Assembly: GCA_963921825.1 (NCBI GenBank)
Contig: OY997588.1
Coordinates: 9,066,001 to 9,130,000 of the forward strand
Source of the DNA: Erodium maritimum
Lineage: Eukaryota > Streptophyta > Magnoliopsida > Geraniales > Geraniaceae
DNA: 64,000 nt
Direction of reading: 5' to 3'
Made by a program: the position numbers and the translations under genes
Part shown: one piece after another, positions 33,435 through 46,500 of the stretch
How positions within the stretch are numbered: position 1 is the stretch's first letter
Layout: every line of letters begins with the position of its first letter
The notes under the pieces: generated by a model
The model's input: only the letters and a program-made list of their open reading frames with translations
Database searches by the model: none
What the model was told of the DNA's origin: nothing

Positions 33435-35099
33435 ATGATGTCCGGAAACGCAGAGATATCGGTTCCTCCAGGGTTCCGATTCCATCCGACGGACGAAGAG
33501 CTTCTCTACTATTATCTGAGGAAGAAGGTTTCTTATGAAGCTATAGACCTTGATGTCATTAGAGAAGTGGATCTCAACAAGTTAGAGCCTTGGGACCTTA
33601 AAGGTAATTACTTTCTTTACTTATGTCTTCATTAATTTGTCACTCCTTAACCCTATATACTCAAGTTTTAAAGGTATGGAAATTAAAGCTTTTATTTAAC
33701 TAGCTAGGGTTTGCATGAAAATAAACAAGTTTGCTTGTTATAAGATATGGGTTATAGTATATACAAAATGATTATTTATTTACATCAAGTGGAATCAACT
33801 TATATGTTTTAGTGGTATAAACACACAGATAAATGTAGAATAGGATCAGGTCCTCAGAACGAATGGTATTTCTTCAGTCATAAGGACAAGAAGTACCCAA
33901 CTGGAACTCGGACGAATAGAGCAACCATAGCTGGTTTTTGGAAGGCGACCGGGAGGGACAAGGCCATTCATCACACCAATTCCAAGAGGATCGGCATGAG
34001 GAAAACCCTAGTTTTCTACACCGGAAGAGCTCCTCATGGCCACAAGACTGATTGGATAATGCACGAGTATCGCTTGCACGATGACGATGACAATTCTAGA
34101 TCTGACATTCAGGTACAAGATACATCATTTCCATATCGAATAAATATCTTCGGTTCAAGGTTAAAACATTTTACTATGTTTATAATTTTGCAACCATTAT
34201 TTTTTAAAACAAAGAGACGAATGTATTTTTATTCAATGCAAGGGCTCTAACTTACAACAGAATTCTCAGAACCATAGATCCTAGCATGCAAAATATAGTC
34301 TGATACACCCGTAGGTCTATTGACGCTCGTGGACCTGTAGAAACAATCTATTTTACATCGTAGAAACGAAAAAGAAACAAAAACCAAATAAACACATAAA
34401 CGAATACATAAAACTATAGAGTCTGGGATACCATTTCTTCTTAAACCCACAGCTTTTGCGGGTGAGTTTTAGTTTATTTGTTTTAATATATTATGGTACA
34501 TTTGTGTGTAGCAGGAAGATGGGTGGGTGGTCTGTAGGGTTTTTAAGAAGAAGAACCATTTTAACAACACCAATATCAGAGGTTTCGGACAAGAAGTTGC
34601 TGATCATCATCAGGACGAGGATCAGTACTTGTTCGATCGTGATCATGATCATCACCACATGAGCAAGGGTAGCGGATCTTCCGCTCCACTATTACCAGTC
34701 CTGGACCTTCACTACTCCAAGCAAAACCACAGCTTCCACAACCAATACCATCACCACCAATACGATCACTACACGTGTCTCGATCACGGGTCGATGCACC
34801 TGCCGCAGCTGTTCAGCCCGGAATCAGCGGCTGGCGTTGCTCCTCCTCCTCCTCCGCTGGTCGTCCCCACGGAGCTCGAGTGCTCTCAAAACCTGTTGAG
34901 GTTGACTTCAACGGCTAACGGTCAGCAGGAACACGACAAGTTGAGTAACGGCGACTGGTCGTTTTTGGACAAGCTTCTCACATCAAGCGCACAAGCACAA
35001 GCTCATCAACATGTTCATGGTGCGGGAAGTTCGACCCAGAATAAGTTTGCGTTTCAGTACCTTGGGTACGAGGCTGATGTTTTGAAGTTTCCCAAGTAG
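33435..35099 (+). CDS. SMB: NAC transcription factor SOMBRERO (ANAC033-like)
   Basis: Three exons, 33435–33603, 33829–34112 and 34515–35099, encode 345 aa. The NAC DNA-binding domain spans about residues 10–165. It shows [78 protein letters not shown] and [13 protein letters not shown]. The C-terminal part is His/Gln-rich and carries the SMB-specific motifs [37 protein letters not shown] and a terminal [18 protein letters not shown] controls lateral root cap maturation and its programmed cell death in Arabidopsis; the same role here is inferred. The start uses the first of two adjacent ATGs. A leader intron (GT at 33299, AG at 33414–33415) is possible but weak. Exon 3 has a tandem AGCAG acceptor. 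Confidence 0.95.
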
Positions 35100-36028
35100 C
35101 TCGAATATGATGAAGTGGTTGTAATTGATATGGTCTGAATTTTTAGTGAACGCTAAGGTAAGAGTGTGTGTTGTTTTGTTTGTCTCAAGTGACATGTCAT
35201 TCTCTATTCATTATATATGTATGCTGCTAATATATATCATCTTCTAGTAATTGGTAACCAGGTATCATAAACTTGTACATAACCAAGCTTTGGTAACCCA
35301 ATTTAGTACCTCTTGTGTATTGACAGTATATTAGACAAAATTTGGTAAGTTTATGCTTGAGAAATTTTTTAATCAAATTTACGTTGTTTTTTTAATTATC
35401 ACTGACCAATTCACAAAGCATGTAATTTTTTAATTATCAATATATGAAAAGTATTATATATAAAAAGTATTAAATGATTTGTGTCAAACGCATAAAAGGG
35501 TAACTTTGAGAAGAGTATGAGTTAAACAAAACTATATATTAGATATTGAACAAGTCGATACATAGGCATTAAACTTAATTGAGGAATATTCTTGAACAAA
35601 TCGGAAATTTTAGACACCATATATAAATAGGCTCAAATTTCAAAAAATAAAACACTTCTTATAACTGTTGTAACAGAATCTGAGTCTAACAGAGAACTGA
35701 TCAGGAACCAGTAGTTCAACTTACTCTCTCGACACTAACTCTCAACAAAACAGTAAATTAGTATACAAACTCGACCGAAAACTACAGTTAATTAGAAGAA
35801 AATCTAGGCAAAGCAACTTTGGAAACCTTAATCTACTTCCCGGCAACGAAAACTGAAATAGAAGCAATGCTAAACCGTTGGCCTGCGCCGCCTTAGATAA
35901 CGGGATAACAAAGTTATTTCTTCAAGCCCAAAGAACTTCAAGCTTCACAGTTAGTATGAATTGAAATTGATCTCAAGGTAACGAGAAGCTCTTTGAGAGA
36001 TCAGCCATTATGCAGAAGAGTGCTCTCT
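35100..36028. other. Convergent 3' flanks of SMB and CTP synthase
   Basis: This AT-rich stretch holds the 3' untranslated regions of the two converging genes. A GC-richer part at about 35800–36028 is the likely CTP synthase trailer. No additional gene or element is recognised. Confidence 0.5.
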
Positions 36029-39000
36029 TCAGAAGTGGATGCCATTTCCATTACCATGCACACCATTTGACAACCCATTGGGTGACTTGGGTGCGCTTCC
36101 ATTTTGGTAGGCTTTCGTCACCACCTGTTGTTGTCCATTACTGGAGGAGTTACTTGTCGTTACAGAGCCTTCATGTCCACAGTCTGGTAACAACGTGTGT
36201 AACTGCCCAGACGCTGCAGCTATAAGTCCTGTGATACAATAGGAATTACCTTGTTAACAGCCACTTACTTCAAAACCCGCTTTAGTAATTATAAACAGAG
36301 AAGGAAAAAGAACCCAAGAGAGCTTCGCATTAGGAAAAGAAGTATACCTAAGAAGAGGGCAGAAGGTTTCCCGGGCCTTGACTTGAACTCGGGATGGAAT
36401 TGAGCTCCAATGAAGTATGGATGACCAGCCAACTCAACAATCTGCAATTGCCAATCAGTATAATAGTTACTCTCTGACTTGTTTCCAACCTGTGTTTGGG
36501 CTCGTAAAGTATGCAAAAGTAACTTACCTCCATGCGCCTGCCACTTTCATCTCTGCCAACAAATGATAGACCGGCATTTTCAAGTGATGATATCATATCA
36601 GGATTAACCTGCACAACATAAGAAACAATTCTAGCAGCAGCTTAGTCGTAGGAGGTGAACTACAGATAACACAATAATTACCTACCAAAGCTTGCTTGTC
36701 CAATTGGTCAAACACTCGAACTTAGGTCTTAGGATCTAGGTTCAAGTCCCAGCAGCGGTACCTCACTCGTTGTTTGTTTCTTCCCAACTTCTGTTGGGCT
36801 TCTCATCTAGCCTTTGGGCCTTGCTCCTCTCTCTCTATTCAGCCCTTATAGGGCCTCTCTCAAGGCAGGGGTCACAAAAATTTAGAGCTCTCTTCTATAT
36901 AGGGGAGCTCATGCTTAAAGCTTAATACATCAATCTTAAGTTCTTTAAGAACCAAAAAATGTTTAGTGCTCACTTTCTTCTACATAAACAAGTTCTTGAG
37001 ACCAAATGCTTTGACACACTTGATATAGTCATAAAAAACACAATTTTTACCTCGTATCGGTGACGATGTCGCTCATCAACAAAGTTTGCATTTCCATATC
37101 TATACACATTTCAAAATCAAACACGCATATTAGTCATGACAATCCATTGAGTATGGAACTGGGTAATTTTCAAGATTTCATGACATTCCATTGAGTATGG
37201 AAATTGGTAATCATCCATAGATTGCTGATATTGTATAGTTGTAACTTGTAAGAACATAATATATAACTTAGAAAGCACCGAGTCCTTACAACTTAGCAGA
37301 TTTGCAATCCTGAACATTGAAGTAAGTCCTCCTTGATCCCAGACGCATTGTACCTCCCATATGAGTCTTTGAACCCTATAAAACAATATCAAATGACAAT
37401 TATTAACCAACTACATCAAGAAACATACCAAGGAAGTTCAACTCATAAAGATACATACTTCTGGCATAAATATGACACATGGATTTGTTGTTTCTGGGTT
37501 GAACTCTGTGCTGTTTGCATCATGCATGCCAAGGATAGACTGCGCAAACTCAATGACAGCAATTTGCATTCCCAGGCATATACCTAGGAAAGGGATTTTA
37601 TTCTCACGTGCATACTTGGCTGCAAGAATTTTCCCTTGCACACCCCTGTCCCCAAACCCTCCTGGAACCAGAACACCATCAGCACCCTGCAGAAGAAAGA
37701 AAAAGATTATTTAGATGGATCAAGAGAAAATAAGCTGCAAAGAAAGATAAAAATATTACTAATAGCAATATCAACCAGAAAAAGTGGCTTGGTAGAATCA
37801 ATAGGAGTAGGATCACCTTCAATAGATCCCAGGCGGTTTTATGAACCCCTGGAGCCTGCAAAAACAACAAGTAGACATGTCATTTTCACTACTCTTTATA
37901 GTAAACGGTACCCTAGTATTAAAATTGAGATCAACATTGACCTCCTTTGCAGTAGCATCTTCAAGGTCACCAGCTGCAATCCATTCTACAACAAGTTTTC
38001 GCCGACAAGCAACTGAAGCGTGCAAAAGGGCCTACAAGGTAAAATATTATATTAATATCCTGCTTCTTTTTATGTTCGCTGTAGTTAGAGGATGCGCAAT
38101 TACAAATTCCTGTATTATTGGTAAATTACAGTAGCATTATATCAATGTAGGTGGCCATGCAGTTTTTCCTGCATGTTAACTTAGCACTGATGAGCACAGT
38201 ATACAGCACTTATAAATTTAAACTGTGATCGAGTTGAACCGAATCAGTTGAAGGAAGCATTAGAGGAATTTATTTGTAGATCATCACGTATATTAATGAC
38301 ATAACATGATCCTGAGAACAACTAACAGAAATGATTTCAAGAAGATAATTTTCTCGTCCATGTGAACAAAATTATGTATCTTCAAGTACAAAGGAGAGAT
38401 TCTGAAATTCACCTTCAGCACAGAGAGATACGCATCTGAAAGGCCGGTGTATTTTCCTACCATGGCAATTTTAACCTGCAACGTACACAATTAATGGTCA
38501 CAGGAAGATACTTAAAAGTATACATGTAATCAATTAATATTCATGCAGGAAAGATGCTTAACACCCACAGGAACATGCAGCATGTCATAAATTTTAGTCC
38601 TAGCAGTCCACTCCTCTAAATCAGGTTCAATAGCATTCCTGCAGATTAGGAAAATATTAAGCAAATGAGTAGAATATGAAATAATCAATACAAGCAAATA
38701 AAAAAGGGTCTTGTAGACAAACCCTATAAGATTGAGGTTTTTCAAGATTGCTTCATGAGCCTTCTGGTCCTGATAATGAAGGAAATGAAAATGTATCAGA
38801 ACTCCGTGTGGCACAGCAAAACATGTATAGCAAATAGAACTACTAAACTACTTACTCTAAGAAGCAGGGGAATGTGCCAAATGTTAGGACAATCATAGAG
38901 GGTGACAATGTTTTCTTCCTGGAAATAAATTATCTTGATTAGTAATAGTGAATAGTAGTCAGAAAATTAAAAGGTGGAACTTGAGCAATTATGTTCTGGT

Positions 39001-40793
39001 ACCGGCACGTGGCAAAATTGAGAGAGTTTTGCCTTCACATTTTCATCAAGTGCCTGTTGAACACAAATAAAATTAGAAACTTGAGACAACCAGAGGTAGG
39101 TATGAGATAAATGATAACCAAGTAAAGACAAGGAGATGAGGGGACCTTTGTACTGCGACAAGCCAGAATATTTGGTGTCAATCCCATTCCTCTAAGTGAC
39201 CGAACACTGTGCTGTGTAGGCTTTGTTTTCTAGGAGGTGCATATAGGAATAAAACACTATTAAATTCAATGAGCAATGTAAGCAAATGTGATGTATACAA
39301 CTTGGATCAAGTTAGCTCCATGCTGTAAAAATTAAACTCAGTGTGAACACATCTAAATCTTGAATAAGAGATTAAAATTGTCCAGGTTTACCTGTTCACC
39401 AACAACATTTAGAACAGGCACAAGGCTGACATGAACTAAGCAGAAATTGCCTGAGCCTGACATCAGAAAAGAAGGGTCAGAGAAACCATTTTGATGTGCA
39501 AGATATAGGAGCACATTTAACTAGAACAAACTGCCACTATCAGGTGCCAGTAATTCACAATCTTACCTACACGGTATGAGAATTGACCAAGTGCCTCAAT
39601 AAATGGCATTGACTCGATGTCCCCTGCATGAAAAAACTCCTATTTAGATAAATATAAACTAGGATGAAACTCATAATAGCTCATGAACTATATAAAGAGT
39701 GTTTGTATACCTATAGTTCCACCTAATTCAATGACACAAACATCAGCTGGGCCTTCTTTTCCATCCACAGATACATTTGCCACACGCTCTATCCACTCTT
39801 GGATGGCATCTGTAATGTGCGGAACAACCTACATAGAGGACATTCAGGATTGAGATTTGAGGTATCAATCATGTATAAACTGTACATATTTAAACAAAGA
39901 CAAGCCTCAGCCCACACACAGCATGTGAAAACAGACCTGGACAGTTTTTCCAAGATAATCACCCTTTCTCTCCTTGTCAATAACCGACTGCCAGATACAG
40001 AAAACTAAGAGTTAGATAGAACAGTTGGCAAGAAAGTCGCTATTAGCATTCAGATGATGATGAACTCAGGAAAAAAAAGATTTCTCAAACAGCAAAAAGG
40101 CGCCCACTAATTTCAATTACCTGATAAACTTTCCCGGTAGTGATATTATTGTCACGGGTTAACTTGATATCTAAGAACCTCTCATAGTTTCCAAGGTCCA
40201 GGTCCACCTACAGAAAGAAAATAGAAAAGCACGTTACATTTTGTCAGAGAACCGAATATATAGGATTAGGTATTCAGTTTATGGTTACAAGGAACAGAGG
40301 AAGATGCAACAAATTAGTTACACCACTGAAGTGATTAATGTAGCAATGAGATGGGTCAGTGATTTTTATAGGGGGTGCAAATATTATAGATACAAATGGA
40401 AACTTAGTCTACCTCGCCACCATCATCTAAGACAAATACTTCACCATGCTCAAAGGGAGACATGGTCCCTGCATCAGTGTTCAAGTAAGGATCTGCACAC
40501 ATAATAAATTATGAGATGAGGACATATCAACTTATACATCACAAACTAAAAACTTCAACTCCATCCTGTAAACACTATCAAAGGAAGACATTTGTCAAAT
40601 CAGCATTAGCAAACTAAACCAAAACACATAGGATGATACCATTAGAAATACTGAAATAGGTAAATGAATCCATACCGATTTTAATAGAAGTGACACGGAG
40701 ACCGCATGCTTTAAGGAGGACTCCGATGCTGCTAGCAGTGACCCCTTTGCCTAGGCCGCTGACCACACCGCCCGTCACCAATATGTACTTCAT
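36029..40793 (-). CDS. CTPS: CTP synthase (glutamine-hydrolysing)
   Basis: Twenty-one exons on the minus strand encode 606 aa: 40793–40676, 40492–40413, 40207–40121, 39987–39937, 39828–39711, 39623–39567, 39456–39392, 39229–39146, 39053–39003, 38918–38856, 38769–38723, 38638–38569, 38475–38413, 38031–37942, 37855–37817, 37686–37459, 37375–37290, 37099–37051, 36608–36528, 36441–36348, 36228–36029. The enzyme aminates UTP to CTP with ATP and glutamine. The synthetase part begins [20 protein letters not shown], the nucleotide-binding loop, then [20 protein letters not shown]. The class I glutamine amidotransferase has nucleophile Cys at about 398 (GICLGMQ) and His525/Glu527 in QFHPEF. The last 65 or so residues are a Gly/Asn/Ser-rich tail typical of eukaryotic isoforms and probably regulatory. 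Length matches plant CTPS. Confidence 0.96.
36690..36885 (+). mobile_element. tRNA-derived SINE-like element in CTPS intron 18
   Basis: In plus orientation GTCCAATTGGTCAAAC (from about 36699) resembles a polymerase III A box. GGTTCAAGTCCC at 36739–36750 is a good B box about 40 bp downstream. An unrelated CT-rich body follows. The arrangement is that of a plant SINE head. No clear tail or target duplication was identified, so the end is approximate. It lies antisense to CTPS within the 442-bp intron between exons 18 and 19. Confidence 0.5.
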
Positions 40794-40822
40794 CTTTCAA
40801 ACTAAATCAATATTTTCCAATA

Positions 40823-40990
40823 CCAATCAGCTGCCAAATAACAAATAATAAGCTCACAGTTCACAAGCAACAAATAAATTCAAATTGCACTACCAAATCA
40901 GCTGTCAAACAACAAGTTATCCAAATCAATAGTAACCTCACTAGTCACAAGCAACAAGTAAAATTAAATTCCAATCAGCTGCCAAACAAC
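40823..40990 (-). repeat. Three tandem copies of a 70–78 bp unit upstream of the CTPS ATG
   Basis: CCAATCAGCTGCCAAATAAC (40823), CCAAATCAGCTGTCAAACAA (40893) and CCAATCAGCTGCCAAACAAC (40971) start the copies. The first two units also share CACAAGCAACAA. They lie 30–200 bp upstream of the minus-strand start codon, so they may fall in the 5' leader or core promoter. Each core carries a CAGCTG E-box palindrome. Confidence 0.7.
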
Positions 40991-41779
40991 ATATCATCCA
41001 AAACCAAAACACACCAAATTTACATCAAATTTACAGAGATTGACCAACTTTGTACCGAGTGATATACCAACAGCGATTGAGAAGTGACAAAACGAAAATC
41101 ACTGAGTCACATAAAAATGCAAAAAACGGAGATAATAACGAAAAACCTTGTTGGAGAAAGAAAAAAAATCACAATGGCGATCCTTACAATGCGTCGTGGT
41201 AGCTCCCTCAGTGCCTCTGGTTCTCTTATTTTCTCGGAAAATGTATATCCTCAACACGGAAGCGAGAGATGAGCGTAATCCGATAATGACGAGAAAATAT
41301 AGACAGCGAAACGGAGCTTGGAGCTCGGAGAAGAGGGCGGAGCGGAGGGAACGGAAGGGACTGAAGCTCCTCTGCTCTCTGCTTCGCTCTCTCTCTCTCT
41401 CGTTCGTTTATCACTTCGTGGCGGCGGGCTTGCCGGGATGGCTTTTCTCCTCACCTTTTTATTTGACTGCTCTGAACACTACCCAAAGCCTTTTTTGTTT
41501 ATTTTATTTTCTTGCTAGGGTTTTGATAATTTATGTTAATAAGTTCATTTGTACAAATAATAACCTATTAACTATAGGGATAACTACAACAACATTCCTT
41601 AACGATCTTTCGTCTCAAAAATTTATCCGTTGTCATTTTCGTTTCCACGTACAAATAATACCTCATTCACTTGTCTTGTTGCGACAAAACTTCTACCAAA
41701 ATTATTTGTTGTTTCATTAAAATATTTGTTGTTTTTTCAAGAACACATATTCTGTGACGTGACTGACGTATTAGTAAAA

Positions 41780-41806
41780 GATATATATATATATATATAT
41801 ATATAT
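41780..41806. repeat. (TA)n microsatellite
   Basis: A run of alternating T and A of about 13 units in intergenic DNA upstream of CTPS. No function is inferred. Confidence 0.85.
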
Positions 41807-43577
41807 AAGAAATTGACTTTTTATCAGATGTGTACGTAATAACAAATGTGATAACTGATCAGTTTTTTTAGACCGAAGTTATGTTTTCATACTTATCCAT
41901 AAATAAATTTATTATTTCGATTTTAGATTTTATTAGGGAACATTTTTCTGATAAAATTTTCTTCTGGAACTAGAATAGTTAGATTTATAAATTTATTATT
42001 GTTGTTCTATAATATGTGAATTAAAATGTCTTAATAAAATAATAATAATCTTTATCACAAAGTCTTTTAAAATCAGTTTGTCTATATAATTTTTTTATAT
42101 TATGCATAACGATTCATTTGTTATAGAGTTTTAATGACTCTCTTTATCAATTAATAAAATCTCACACCTTTTGATAAAAAATGAAAAGTACAAAAATAGT
42201 CTTTGGAATCGAATCAGACATAAAAATCCACAAGATAATTTACACATGGAGGTGTAACATATTTTTGGCCCTAAACAAAAAGCACATTTACTTTATTTCT
42301 TTTGTGCCCCCCTAATTTTCGCTTTTATTGGAAATTTCTAGGAAGGATCTTTTATTCCGAGTTTGGGCCGGAAGAGAAGTGAAGTCACAGCAGAGAGCAG
42401 ACAAGACAAATACGGATTTCATGTAACCCTGTAGGTAGTACTAGATTCGCAAAATATTTTACCTGTACCTGACAGTGAGTGGGCTACGTGTAACTATCCT
42501 ATCCATCCGTACCACGTGGGCAAGGTTTGAAATCTTTGGCACTTGTAGATTACATTATCTTTAAGCATCTCGGATTCTTTATTTTAATTTAATGTTTCTT
42601 GTGTGTGGGTTCACTTCTTATCCTCTCTTGCCCCTTCATGGCTTTTCTAATTTGGCGTTTGGTTGGTTCATCGGTTAAGTTGGGCGGTCAAATGTTGCCA
42701 ATAATACACCAATAGTGTTGGTTGAATCTAAATCCTAACTGGATTCAGACCGGACTGAAAAAACGGTCGACTTCAGGTCCAAGTTGAATAACTACCCTAC
42801 AGAATGGTCATACATAGTCTTTGTTTAGTTCAAATCTTGTATCTGGAACAAATATGTTGGGTACTAGACAAAACCATTTCAGGGATTAGGTTTAAACAAA
42901 CCCTCTAGTAAAATATCACATACTAAGACGGATCATAGTGGCGTCGGTTATGAGGGCCGATTAGACAGAAAAGTTATGAAAATGTGGGATTTCTTTCTCT
43001 GTATATCCAATTCTCTCATGGGTCAAAAAATGGTTGATCCCACGAGGAATAGACAAACTTTCTCCCTTTGTGACACCTAACGATTCTGTTCTGAGTGGAT
43101 GCTAATTCAACTTTAAATCACGTCCGATTCCCCAAGTGGAACTGACCCCAGATGTTCCAACACGTGAGATGAGTCACAAACAGCTCATGGTTCCATCTCT
43201 AATTGGCCATAACAAATAGAGCAAGAAACACCCACCAAAGGAGTGAAAAAGCAAAGCCATAACTTACAAACATAGTAAGATAATGCATCCTGCAGACCAA
43301 TCACTCAGCAGTCAGCAACAAGATGATATGGCTTCCGAAACGTACCTTGCGAACGTTGATGAGTGATGTAGATGTTCACGATACTCTAATCCACATATTT
43401 CTATTCAGTTCAGCATATGAGAGCCAAATTTAGCAGTTTCTAACACTTCCTGTCACATGCTTCATATCCAAAATCCTTCCATTGCTGGAACATATACTAT
43501 TACTATACACACTTTTCTTATGTCATATCACTCACCCTACAGGGCTGTGACTTGAATTTCTGAGGCAAAAACAATTA

Positions 43578-46500
43578 TTAATTTGGCAACTCATACAATG
43601 AGTCTTGATTGATGGGCTCGACGTGCCAATTACATTTGATACTGCTGGGATCCAGTGAGGATATATGCAATACCTTGTTGTGGTGATTGTAAAGGGTCCG
43701 TCGATGACCAATGCTGACATATGATATGCCTGCTTCCTCAATTTTCCGGTATAAATGAGCCTGTAAAAGGAACAAAATCATAGACTTTCCTTAGTTTGAA
43801 GAGAGACTAAAAAATAGCATATTGATCCGACAAACTATTGTCCACCATTCGCCTATTAGAAAAATGTAATTGCCCACAAACTATTGAATGCACTATGAAT
43901 TACCCACAAATCTACAAATCTTCTGTAAAATGACGAGTGTAATCAATAATAATATGCCAAAGTTGTAATCCATTGTTTCCCACAAGACGACGGTGGACAA
44001 TACTTTATGCATCTTAAAGAATGGACAAACGATAAGGTCTTTTTTTTGGCCGTGGACAATACTTTAGGGTATGTTTTGGCAATTAACCCAAATTGCAACA
44101 AGTCCACAGATATCCAACTGTTAAGCCTATGATTCATCATACTTGAAACTCACTATGATGAAAGAAGGATAGATTCTATTTAACTACTCATTTTGAGAAA
44201 CATGATAGATCCGTCAGTCTAATAAATTTCGACTTATGAAGAACAATGTTAAGTATAAGACAAGATGATGATCAAAATACCTCATTGGCATCATCCAGAG
44301 CACTGGTGGATTCATCCAATAGAACCAATTTTGGTTTTGAAAGCAGGAGTCGAGCAAAAGCAAGGCGTTGCTGCTCACCAAGGGACAGAACACTAGACCA
44401 CTCGTACGATATATCCAGACTATCAAAACGAGACAACAAGTAGCCAAGGCGGACATCCTTTAAAACTTGCATTAGCTCATCCGTTGTGGGCATGTTGTGC
44501 TTTTCGCATGCATTTTGTGAATTTGATGCACTCATCAAGAAAGGGAGTGAACCTGAACCTGTGAAAGAAGTTTCATCATCACATTTTTCAAAGGTGACAA
44601 TACATTAACTCAATTCCACTTCAGCAATCAAAATATATCATATAAAATCTTTTGACATGTTAGAGGACATGAAAACAAAGTATACCAATTGGCTTAACTG
44701 TCAAAAGAGATTAGAGTTCCTAAAACGCCTCGTTCCTACTTACAAACCACATGTAAATTGGTATAGGTGCATACAACCATAAGGCTTAACCATCCTTTAT
44801 TTTCCATCAAAATGTAAGATATAATTGCCTGGGCACATGTATGAATTATAATGAGTATATAAGTACATCTTCCGCAATTTGGACACTCTTGGCCAAATAC
44901 ATCATCTCATGCATAAAGTATCTAAAGTGAACATATTGGCATACTAGCCAAATTCAACCTTCCTTGTTCCTTGAAAGACTAAGCTAAGGTTTCATAACTT
45001 TACAGAACCTGTGCCTATGAAATACTAACTGCATTTAGTAGAAACTGGAATAGAAAAGATAATGTCTAACATATTTTAGCATTTTAAGACGTCTGGCAAC
45101 AAATAATTGAAATATATACCAGTGGGTATAGTATCACCCGATGCAGGGATTGCATCTTCTGGCCATGTAGGATAAAGCAATTGTTGGCGCAGAGTTCCCA
45201 AAACCATATATGGTCTTTGTGGAAGAAAAAATATGCCTTTGGAACTTCTATTTTGGGTGCCTTCAAGTGTTCCATAGTTATATTTGGAGGGATCTACTTC
45301 TAGAGGAGTTGCATCTGAAGATATGGGCTGGCGGAAATTTTTAGCATCTTCTACATAGAAAGTAATTTTTCCTCTTCCAGAATTCCACAGACCTGCCATA
45401 GATCTTAACAGAGAAGTTTTACCACAACCACTGGGACCTGTCACCTGTAAGTGCGATTAAATATCAGTGAATGTACTTGTCCCCAACCGTTTTAGAAAAT
45501 TAAATATGTATTTTCACTCAACTTGCAAATTACTCGTACTCACCAGTAAATTATCCTTCTCATGGATTTCAAATGATAAATCTCTTATCAGTGTTGTTTT
45601 ACTTCTCGGTGCCTGTAGAGTCAAGTCCTCAACACTCAATAACTTTTGACGCTTGCCCAGGGGCACAGATCCATTTGAATCCAAAGCAGTATCAGCATTG
45701 CTGTATACAAGAAGAATCTCTTCGGATGTATCAGAGAGAAATTTAGAGCTGCTTTTATCCAGAACATCATCAAATTCACCTGTATAAGTATAAATCCAAC
45801 ATTAATTATAATATAGTTTACCAATGCTAAAGACACCTACCCCGGCTAGTGTAAGTCAAGTACGATTCATCATAAAATATATAAGTACTGTGTTTATTGG
45901 GGTAGACTTCTGCAGTCTCCACAGGCATGCCAAGGAGTGACAGTTCGTATTTCAATGTGAATCGCTACCATGCAGTCAGCATTGTTCATTGTTTGCATTT
46001 GTGAGCCGGAGCGATGTTTTTACTGGGCCATATGTTACCATTTTAAGCCACCTTCATAAGTAGCAAAGTTTCCAGACAGTTTCTTATGATTTCAACACAT
46101 ATACCATGCCCAATTCAAGAATAGAGGCATAAGATAAAGGTATTGGAGTTGCAGAATATGACATCCATGTTTCCTTCACATAATGTACATACATCTATCT
46201 TATCTCGTTTCAATTTAGCAGGAGGCTGGCGCTAGACTAAACTGGGCATTTCCCTTTCTGTTTAAAATAATTGGTTTAACATTATGAGAAATAAATGAAG
46301 GATAGATGTAGTACCTAGTCGATCAATGACAGCTGAAAAGGCACTGATAGCTTGAAACTGGAATACTATGAGCGAGAAATCTCCAAAGATGTGATTAAAA
46401 GCAGAAACAGACTGATTAATGACACCAAACTCAATTTTGCCTGAGAAATACATGGGAGCAACAAGAGCAGCTGGGAGAATCTGGATTAGGTAGCGATAGC

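Larger units (their letters stand above)
40794..43577. other. CTPS upstream region and ABCD2 3' flank
   Basis: Three copies of an upstream repeat at 40823–40990 lie just before the CTPS ATG (listed separately). A CT-rich leader-like patch at about 41380–41405 and GC-rich sequence at 41330–41450 look like the CTPS promoter or first non-coding exon. A TA run sits at 41780–41806. The remainder to 43577 is AT-rich, then the ABCD2 3' flank. No other gene. Confidence 0.5.
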
